This document shows positions 57,412-64,000 of a stretch of 64,000 bases of DNA, piece after piece; within the stretch, counting starts at the first letter, position 1; the number at the start of each line of letters is the position of its first letter. Under the pieces are notes generated by a model that searched no databases, was not told where the DNA came from, and saw only the letters and a list, made by a program, of their open reading frames with translations. Made by a program: the position numbers and the translations under genes. The stretch covers positions 161,627 through 225,626 of the forward strand of contig NZ_JACJOF010000025.1 of NCBI RefSeq assembly GCF_014695395.1, written 5' to 3'. Source of the DNA: Nodosilinea sp. FACHB-131. Lineage in GTDB: Bacteria > Cyanobacteriota > Cyanobacteriia > Phormidesmidales > Phormidesmidaceae.

Positions 57412-57685
57412 GGGCCAAGAGCGCGATGTCGCCACCGCTGAATTCCACCGCGTAGTGAGCAACCATATCAAAACCGAAGGCGATGAACCCATGCAACATA
57501 GACAACGTACCACCGGGCTACCTAGCTCAGTTCGCCAAGTTTTGGCCGGACCTCTATAGCTACGATCAGCATCAGGATCGAAAGCAGGCTGCGGAAGAGG
57601 GGTCGTAGAAGCTTTCATAGACGCTTTCGAGTTGGGTGGGCAGGCCGAGGGCAGAACCCTGGAGACGTTCCGACAGGGTTCCCAT
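57412..57685 (-). pseudogene. Decayed second sbtA fragment
   Basis: The minus strand matches the part of the intact sbtA at about 58430-58730, with several indels. A start-like ATG at 57685 leads into LQGSALGLPTQLESVYESFY (intact copy: IQGSALSALLLGLALGILTR and ESVYESFYDP), then frameshifts. The fragment ends in sequence resembling the GFSAGGVALLAV segment. A duplication of sbtA followed by decay is the simplest explanation. Confidence 0.7.
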
Positions 57686-57837
57686 ATGATTTGCAGTCGT
57701 TAGTCCGTCGCCTCTTGCATGCGGCTCATCAGTCTGACTACCGACTTCGTCGTCTTCAACGTCTTGCAAGCAGGGGAAATACAGCTACTAAAAAGCCGGG
57801 GCATGACCCCGGCTTTTTAGGTTTGCGTTGTTTCAAT

Positions 57838-58206
<369 letters not shown>

Positions 58207-58253
58207 CTAGGTCACCGGGCCAGGGAAGCACCGGCAGACCAACCCGCTTGAGA

Positions 58254-59465
58254 TTAGCCACCCGCCATTGCCTGGGCGAGCCCGACGAAGAGTGGTATGC
58301 ACAATGCGATCGCAACCGGCGTGCCGATGGCTGTGGACGCGCCAATATAGGCGGACGGATTGGCCGACGGGATACCAGCCCGTAACGTGGGCGGCCCTGA
58401 GATATCTGAACTGGAGGCGGCAATGACGGCTAGGAGCGCGACGCCGCCAGCGCTGAATCCCGTTGCATAGTGGGCAATCATGCCAAGGCCGAAGGCAATA
58501 AACCCATGCACAAAGGGTGCCACAAAGGCATATAGGGCGTACCACTGGGCCACCTGGCGCAGCTCGTTGAGTCTTGCCCAGGCCTCCATGCCCATGATCA
58601 GCATCAAAATCGAAAGTAGGCCACGGAAGAGCGGATCGTAGAAGCTCTCATAGACACTTTCCGGCCGGGTTAGGATGCCTAAAGCGAGACCGAGCAGCAA
58701 TGCTGACAGGGCAGATCCCTGGATGCTTTCCTTCACGATGGGCCAAATCTTGACTCGATTGCTTGGGGTGTTGGCCGACCCGGTGGAATATCCGCCTGCT
58801 CTACTGCCCGACTCGCCAGGATATTCACTTGTAGTGCTGCGCTGGTCGATGGGATATCCACCTGCGGCAACTGCGGGAATGGGCTGATTGATGGGAGCCC
58901 CGCCTGCGGCAACCGGCTGCTTGCCGATGTACTCCTCATTTTTGAGATACTTCTCATTTTTGAGATACTTGTCGCGCTTCTGCTTGTTGGTATAGATGCT
59001 AGCTATGACGATCGCTGTCACGAGCGCTGGGATGTCCATAAAGGGATAGAGTGCGCCGGCCCAGGCCTCATATTCGATGCCTTGCCCTTCCAGTACCGTG
59101 ATGCCAGCGACCATGGTAGAACCACTCACAGCACCGAACAAGCCCCCGGTTGCAACGGCATCCACGACTTTGATGCCAGGTAACTTGGCGAACGTGTAAC
59201 GCCCGATGAGCACGATCAAGACCCCCGTTACCACAGCGAACAGTGCGGGTAACAGCATCTCCGTCAGGTTGGCATTGCGAACGGCCATACCGCCGGTCAG
59301 ACCGACTTTGATGAGCAGCATGAAAACGATGAACTTATAGATCGCATCTGGAATTTGCAGTTCGCTACCGAGAGCGGCAATGACGATACCGCCAATCAGA
59401 AAGCCAAGCGTCGGGGACTGCAACTGCGCCACGAAGTCTGTAAAGAAAAGGGACAAAAACTCCAC
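58254..59465 (-). CDS. sbtA: SbtA, sodium-dependent bicarbonate transporter
   Basis: This 403-residue transporter imports bicarbonate with sodium for the CO2-concentrating mechanism. Family landmarks are LQSPTLGFLIGGIVIAALGS, VATGGLFGAVSGSTMVAGIT, GFSAGGVALLAVIAASSSDI and SGPPTLRAGIPSANPSAYIG. The start is GTG 59465, directly supported by AAGGAGG; the TTG at 59489 would place the ribosome site inside the gene. The cytoplasmic loop between the two halves is long and repetitive (YLKNE twice; AAGGAPINQPIP and AAGGYPIDQ). This loop contacts SbtB in known structures. Confidence 0.96.
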   Translation of the reverse strand: MEFLSLFFTDFVAQLQSPTLGFLIGGIVIAALGSELQIPDAIYKFIVFMLLIKVGLTGGMAVRNANLTEMLLPALFAVVTGVLIVLIGRYTFAKLPGIKVVDAVATGGLFGAVSGSTMVAGITVLEGQGIEYEAWAGALYPFMDIPALVTAIVIASIYTNKQKRDKYLKNEKYLKNEEYIGKQPVAAGGAPINQPIPAVAAGGYPIDQRSTTSEYPGESGSRAGGYSTGSANTPSNRVKIWPIVKESIQGSALSALLLGLALGILTRPESVYESFYDPLFRGLLSILMLIMGMEAWARLNELRQVAQWYALYAFVAPFVHGFIAFGLGMIAHYATGFSAGGVALLAVIAASSSDISGPPTLRAGIPSANPSAYIGASTAIGTPVAIALCIPLFVGLAQAMAGG

Positions 59466-60549
59466 TAAAACCTCCTTCCGCCTCCTCAACGAGGGGGTAA
59501 TTATTGTGATGAGTGAGCTTTAACAAGTAAGAGTGAATCGTTGCACCCCTACAGCACAGGTGTTACGCGAGAACCTGCCGACAAGGTGTTCAGAGATTGC
59601 CACTCTCTGAATGGGGCCGGAAGGTGTTGCTGTCCCGCAGCACCTTGAATAGATTTGAATCTATCAAGAGTCAAATCTCTATGTGACTAAGTCTATACTG
59701 AAGTCACAGACTTTTGCGCAACAGAGACATGGATTTGAAACGCAATATCCAATCCAAACCATAAGTTTTTCTTTTATGTAACGCTCTCTGGCATATACCT
59801 GGATGATGTAAATTGCAGTCACAGAGTTTTCTCAATGCGACCTGTTACTGGCCATAACCGCATCTGCGACCCGCCCTTAGCCGATTTGAGACGGCTCTAG
59901 AGTTTATTTGTAGTCGGGTTAAGACATTTGCTACGCATGGAGGCGATGCGAGCTAGGTTGATGGCCTATTGCAGCAGTTGACCGATCACCATTGCCGTAA
60001 GCGAACTAGCCAAAGTTATACCTAGCCATCGGATTGTCGATGTCGCACCGCTGCAACCTTTGACAAAGCTGCGATCGCTCTTATTGGGCAACAATCCGAT
60101 CACAGATATTGCATCACGAACTCGAAGACCTACTGCTAATCAACCCATATTTGGGGGGAGTTGTTGCCGGCATAGGAGTCGTGGACGGACCGTAACTGGC
60201 GAGGTTAAACTACTCCACCACCAATAGAAGACCGAACCCACAAAGTATCTTAAGAAGAGAGACTGGGTCGCTCAAACCTGACATAGATGCCAACCTCAAG
60301 AGCACGGTGGAGTGGAAGGCTGTAGTCTCTAGCGCCTAGAGTAGCCCCTGATCTGGCCGCAGAGTTGTCCCGAGCCACAAAACAGCATCAGTAATCCAGA
60401 TCGGCTAATTGCGCGCACAGGCAACTACTCAACCCACCCTGCCCTAAACTACCCAAGGCCTCTGCCCTCGGTCGAAAGCAAGGGGTGAGCATGTGCAAGT
60501 AGCACAACGGTTACAGAACGCAAAAATGACTGATTGCGTTCTGTAACTC
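59466..60549. other. Long intergenic stretch upstream of sbtA
   Basis: More than 1 kb without a supported gene. It must hold the sbtA promoter and the 3' end of the TPR gene region. AGTCACAGA occurs twice (about 59702 and 59818). A plus-strand frame without a start near 60111-60200 encodes LLLINPYLGGVVAGIGVVDG and may be a relic. I could not identify an NdhR or CmpR operator by eye. Confidence 0.4.
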
Positions 60550-62256
60550 TTATTCCACTGAGGAGATAGACTGAGTCGCTTGTAGAGCTTGCACCAACAC
60601 CTCGGCTGCTCGTTCACGGTCGGAGGTGCCAAACAGCCCAACAATCCTATCCTGCGTCCGCGTCACGAACCGCCGTATTCCTTGTGCCTCAGCCGGTGAC
60701 TCAGTATAAGCACGAGCGATCGTAAGGAGTGCCTGTGCGCGGTCGACCGGATCGGATATGGATTGAGCCGTTTGCAGAGCAGCATCAAACTGCCCCTGCT
60801 GAGCAAATTCTTGCACTACTGAGGGCAGGAGCCACAGGTTTTCCTCACTTTGAGCCAGCTCCATAGCCTGCTCCGGTTGCCCAGATTCAGCATAGCCCTG
60901 CACGATATCTGGCGTAAATCCTTCCACGTTACCGGTTTGAACAAGTTGCAATGCCTGCTCAGGCTGCTCTACGTCGAGATACCCAACTGCCACTTCTGAC
61001 AAAATGCCTTTGACCTGCTGGGCTTGGACAACCTGCCACGCCTGATCCGGCTGCTTTTCTTGCAAATAGTGTCTGACGATGCCGATCATCGCACTGTTAC
61101 GGTTGGGGTTAGACTCCGCCAGCTTGACGGCTGCTTCCAGATTACCTGCTGCGGCATAGGCGATCGCAATATCTCCCAATGCCCCCTGCCGCTCGCTGAC
61201 CGGCTGGATTTCCTCGACGATCTGCATGGCTCGCTCGAAGTCGCCAAGTTTGGCATAGCCAACGGCTACTTGACCTAGCGCATCCGCATCGGCTCGACCG
61301 CGAAGGGCATTATCGGGGGCAATGGCTCTCCCAACCTGATAGGCTTCCGCCAGTATCGCCACGGCTTTGTCATTCAAACCTAGCTGCTGGTAAAGGAGCG
61401 CCGCCTTGACAAACTGAGTCACTTTATCGAGGGGGAACGGCTCTGTGGAACGGTTGCGAATTTTGGGAACGGTTTGATCGAGAAGCGCGATCGCCCGGTC
61501 ATTTGCGCCTAACTCCACAAACTGTTGAGCCGTCCAGAGGAAAGCACTTCCCTGTAATGAATCCCTTTCAAGGGTTTTGGTATCTATGGTTGCCGCACTC
61601 AGAATCGCCTGTTCCAGTAACGCCTTTGCCGGTTCAGGGTGCCCTGCTAGAGCCAGATTCATGCTCATATTGCTTAACGTTTGCGTCTGATAGTAGGCAT
61701 CGTCAATCTTTTGCGTCTGAGCGATCGCTTCTTTCAATAGCTCGTCCGCTCGCTGGGATTGTCCTACGTCCAACAAATCAGCTGCAATTTCCGACAGGGC
61801 GAGTGGGTCTCCCATCCCGCTGCCTAGCGCGATCGCTAACTCAAACTGTCCCTCATCGGCAAATTCCCTAGCCCGATACATCAACGATTCGGTCGGAGAG
61901 GTGCCGCTGCTGCTACATCCAGTTGCCGCTTGAGCCTCGGCGGTTTCAATCGCCTCTGTAACCCGTCGCTGGCCCTCTGCCTCCTGCCCGATTAGCCAAT
62001 AGCTACCTGCTACTCTTGCTAGAGTATTGGCTTTGAAGCAGGGTTCCGTTTCCGCTGTTGCCTCTAGGGCCTGCTCGGAAATAGCGACGGCCTGTTGCGA
62101 ATCACCCAGCTTTGCATATTGAAACGCGATGTCTGACAACAATCTGGCTTGCAGATCGGGAGCGGGTAGGGCGATCGCTTGTTTTGGGGTGAGCATTCCA
62201 AGAGCGGGCAGGGCGGCCAGGAGGAGAAGTTTGGCACAGAGCAGGTTGGATTTCAT
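60550..62256 (-). CDS. Secreted TPR-like repeat protein
   Basis: This 568-residue protein starts with a signal peptide (LLCAKLLLLAALPALGMLTP to AIALP) and then consists of helical repeats of about 34-40 residues, such as LLSDIAFQYAKLGDSQQAVA, IAIAYAAAGNLEAAVKLAES and VQEFAQQGQFDAALQTAQSI. It is probably a periplasmic or thylakoid-lumen scaffold. The C-terminal helices (RDRERA-like SDRERAAEVLVQALQA) end the repeat stack. No enzyme motif is seen. Neighbours give no clear functional hint. Confidence 0.82.
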   Translation of the reverse strand: MKSNLLCAKLLLLAALPALGMLTPKQAIALPAPDLQARLLSDIAFQYAKLGDSQQAVAISEQALEATAETEPCFKANTLARVAGSYWLIGQEAEGQRRVTEAIETAEAQAATGCSSSGTSPTESLMYRAREFADEGQFELAIALGSGMGDPLALSEIAADLLDVGQSQRADELLKEAIAQTQKIDDAYYQTQTLSNMSMNLALAGHPEPAKALLEQAILSAATIDTKTLERDSLQGSAFLWTAQQFVELGANDRAIALLDQTVPKIRNRSTEPFPLDKVTQFVKAALLYQQLGLNDKAVAILAEAYQVGRAIAPDNALRGRADADALGQVAVGYAKLGDFERAMQIVEEIQPVSERQGALGDIAIAYAAAGNLEAAVKLAESNPNRNSAMIGIVRHYLQEKQPDQAWQVVQAQQVKGILSEVAVGYLDVEQPEQALQLVQTGNVEGFTPDIVQGYAESGQPEQAMELAQSEENLWLLPSVVQEFAQQGQFDAALQTAQSISDPVDRAQALLTIARAYTESPAEAQGIRRFVTRTQDRIVGLFGTSDRERAAEVLVQALQATQSISSVE

Positions 62257-62323
62257 AGTGACTCTATAGAAATAAGGATTTGAGTAAGGGAGTACTGTCT
62301 AGCAATGCACCCTTGATGCTGAA

Positions 62324-62689
62324 TTAGGCTTGAAACGACGAAAAAAGCCCTTTAAGCAACCTTTGAAACAGCCATAGGGTGAGACTGTAAAGGGCAACAT
62401 TGAGGGCGAATGCCCCAAGACTTACATAGAGATAATCCTCCGGCCCGACCTTACCCCAACCAGTTGTAGGGGAATCGGTTTCCTTATCTTGAACAAACGG
62501 CAGGGGAAAGCCCGCCCTTTGCTCACCAAACCTGCACTGTCCAATCTGGCAGGATTGAGCATCCGTGCAAAGTGTTTCACAATGAGCCGGTTGCTTGTAG
62601 CGCAAAGAGGTAACCGTTAACCCGACTGATATCAAGATGATCAGGGTAGTCTTAATTCCTATATGAGCTAAAGAATTACTGCTTGTCAT
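62324..62689 (-). CDS. Small membrane protein with a Cys-rich loop
   Basis: This 121-residue protein has two membrane helices (TTLIILISVGLTVTSL and YVSLGAFALNVALYSLTLWL) separated by a loop of about 60 residues. The loop has four cysteines in CETLCTDAQSCQIGQC, which may form disulfides outside the cytoplasm. No relatives are recognised. It lies 67 bases upstream of the TPR gene on the same strand. Confidence 0.6.
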   Translation of the reverse strand: MTSSNSLAHIGIKTTLIILISVGLTVTSLRYKQPAHCETLCTDAQSCQIGQCRFGEQRAGFPLPFVQDKETDSPTTGWGKVGPEDYLYVSLGAFALNVALYSLTLWLFQRLLKGLFSSFQA

Positions 62690-62919
62690 TAGGAACTGGC
62701 TGAGGATGCAATCCCAATATGGATAGCCTAGGGCTACGAAACCTAAGCGAACCTAATCTAATCCCAACTCTGGATGAGTTTTTATTTTGGATGATTAATT
62801 TAAAAAGTTTTGCTGAGCAAGGGATGGAACCATTGACGACAGCGGCATGCATCGGTTCCCATTGTTCCTCTCCAGGAACCTAATCGCTTCCCACTGCAAT
62901 AATGCACTTGCCACCAAAT

Positions 62920-62949
62920 CCCATAAGCTCAAACCTAGAAGCTTATGGG
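62920..62949. terminator. Hairpin between the two small membrane-protein genes
   Basis: CCCATAAGCT at 62920 pairs with AGCTTATGGG at 62940 around a ten-base loop. TTTCT follows on the plus strand. It lies 48 bases after the stop of the gene at 62998 and may end that minus-strand transcript, although no T-run follows on that strand. Confidence 0.55.
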
Positions 62950-62997
62950 TTTCTGCTGCACCGCTGTGTTGGAGGTGCTACCCTACGCGGACGTTCC

Positions 62998-63381
62998 CTA
63001 AAAGTCTGTGAACAAAACCTTTTGTTCAAGTGTCACACGCCCAACGGGTACTACACGGCGGGAGGGGTTAAGAGGAGACCACATAAGCCGTATCGCATGT
63101 AACTCGATTTGCTCTCCTGTAAGCTGCTGAGCAAGGTGATTAAGAGCGACACCACGCTCTTGTCCACGGTTGATGTAGTAGATACGGTCATCACCTTCGA
63201 GGGTGATCACTACATCATTGACACCGCCACCCATAACTTGACTGACTCGACCAGAAACTACATCAGTGTTGTTAACTGTGGGTTGTGGAACAACGCTAAC
63301 GACAAGGACGTAAGCTACGAGTGCAAATGATGTCAGCGCAGTCGCTAAACCTAATTTTCGAAGTCGAAGAGTAGTTTCCAT
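62998..63381 (-). CDS. Membrane-anchored hypothetical protein
   Basis: This 127-residue protein has one N-terminal membrane helix (LGLATALTSFALVAYVLVVSV) and a small soluble domain with VVSGRVSQVMGGGVNDVVIT and DRIYYINRGQERGVAL. The domain resembles short OB- or beta-barrel-like periplasmic domains that are common in DUF-type proteins; no family can be named. The start at 63381 is reasonable. Confidence 0.6.
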   Translation of the reverse strand: METTLRLRKLGLATALTSFALVAYVLVVSVVPQPTVNNTDVVSGRVSQVMGGGVNDVVITLEGDDRIYYINRGQERGVALNHLAQQLTGEQIELHAIRLMWSPLNPSRRVVPVGRVTLEQKVLFTDF

Positions 63382-63493
63382 AAACGATATTCTTCTCCAA
63401 GCCTATAGACTACCGATACTGTAGACAAGCCGTGAAAGGGATTGTTCCTCTACAGATAAGCTCATCCTCAAATTTTCATAATTGAATTCATAC

Positions 63494-63509
63494 CCTGCTT
63501 TAAAGCAGG
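63494..63509. repeat. 16-bp palindrome
   Basis: CCTGCTTT is followed directly by its exact inverse AAAGCAGG. It lies in a 250-bp gap upstream of the small membrane-protein gene and could be an operator. There is no other evidence for its role. Confidence 0.4.
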
Positions 63510-63633
63510 TTACCGATACCGTTCCTTGAATAACTTAGTCACCAGAATCACTCATATAAGCAAATCGATGTGTTGCAGAATACATAGGTGGCCCTAAATA
63601 AACATAGTCCTGCTAGGTCGTCAGAAATCTAGA

Positions 63634-63867
63634 TTAATTTTGACGATACGAGTCAAGATTAAAGCCTTTGAGGGCATAGCCTGCTTTAGCACCTCGGTGG
63701 TTCAATCCAGCCATCATGCCCATCGCTAGGTCATAAGTATGCTCAAACATCGCGCCTCAAATCTCATGGGCTTTGAGTTGATGCCATTCGGTCTCGATAA
63801 GTTCATCTCCGAACAGTACGGGGGTAGCAGAATCATGAATCGGTTGCAGAGGCACCCAATGAATTAA
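63634..63867 (-). pseudogene. IS630-like transposase remnant
   Basis: The minus strand encodes WVPLQPIHDSATPVLFGDEL, then IETEWHQLKAHEI, an in-frame stop, and FEHTYDLAMGMMAGLNHRG before the final stop at 63634. The EWHQLK and YDLA motifs match the C-terminal end of transposases of the IS630/DDE type found in cyanobacteria. The internal stop and the abrupt junction with the IS1-family element at 63868 show that it is inactive. Confidence 0.6.
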
Positions 63868-64000
63868 GGTAGTACTAGAGAGGTAACGATGCGTTGTAGT
63901 GGTGAATAAAATTCCATAACAGGCCAATGTGATTACGTAGACTCTTCGAGAAGGCTAAGCTGCGTCTGACAAAGCGTGAAACCCGCTGTCTGAGGGTATT
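63868..64000 (-). mobile_element. IS1-family element, C-terminal transposase end (cut by window edge)
   Basis: GGTAGTACTAGAG marks the left end of the element, as in the copy at 44145. The minus-strand frame has its stop at 63875 and encodes TLRQRVSRFVRRSLAFSKSL and HIGLLWNFIHHYNASLPL, the typical C-terminus of InsB-like IS1 transposases of cyanobacteria. The rest lies beyond the right edge, so completeness cannot be judged. It abuts the IS630-like remnant. Confidence 0.8.

Noticed and set aside
58254..59489. TTG start at 59489 for sbtA
   Set aside because: The strong AAGGAGG lies between this TTG and the GTG at 59465, so initiation at the GTG fits far better and agrees with the usual SbtA N-terminus.
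62902..63102. 66-codon plus-strand frame
   Set aside because: It crosses the hairpin at 62920-62949 and is antisense to the end of the gene at 62998.

Overview
The window looks like a chromosomal or large-plasmid segment of a filamentous, non-heterocystous cyanobacterium of the Leptolyngbya/Nodosilinea/Phormidium kind. The grounds are the very frequent HIP1 octamer (GCGATCGC), the bicarbonate pair SbtA/SbtB, and protein families largely restricted to cyanobacteria (DUF1822, DUF928, the dual cyclic-nucleotide-domain bacteriocin-transport protein, CHASE2-CHAT proteins). The genus is an inference; no rRNA or other marker gene is present. I recognised no tRNA or CRISPR array.

Positions 1-7308 (minus strand) hold a peptide-export operon. 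Two small precursors with double-glycine leaders are followed by a protein with two cyclic-nucleotide-binding domains, an HlyD-type adaptor, a C39 peptidase/ABC exporter and the N-terminal part of a second NHLP-type ABC exporter that runs off the left edge. Tracts of CCCATCCA-like repeats lie between these genes and also inside the peptidase-exporter gene.

Positions 7606-35896 hold a signalling, protease and secretion island. It has an exported orthocaspase with a TPR partner, a possible sigma-like protein, a DUF1822 protein, a CHAT-CHASE2 membrane protease, a small secreted protein, two large two-partner-secretion exoproteins (TpsA) sharing one TpsB pore, a DUF928 protein, a CHASE2 histidine kinase, a degenerate kinase-like protein next to a LuxR-type response regulator, a calcium-binding repeat protein and a TPR-CHAT protease. 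All three caspase-fold proteases keep a His/Cys dyad. My reading is that membrane sensors and proteases control large surface-secreted proteins; this is inference.

Positions 35897-44360 are gene-poor and mosaic. They contain duplicated 49-residue proteins, a royal-jelly/Yellow-type beta-propeller protein, an IS4 transposase remnant whose 3' end supplies the apparent start of a secreted protein, a pair of uncharacterised paralogues of about 525 residues, and a 211-bp internally deleted IS1 relative.

Positions 44544-57399 are a membrane and ion-homeostasis block: SPFH lipoprotein, two DUF389 proteins, a two-component system with a receiver-only regulator, DUF2254, MscS, an ion channel with an unusual selectivity filter and an AI-2E-type permease. 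Positions 57412-59465 hold sbtA-sbtB plus a decayed second sbtA piece. The right end has a TPR protein, two small membrane proteins, an IS630-like transposase remnant and an IS1-family transposase cut by the window edge. HIP1 sites look denser and intergenic DNA less AT-rich to the left of about 35.9 kb than to the right (judged by eye, not counted).
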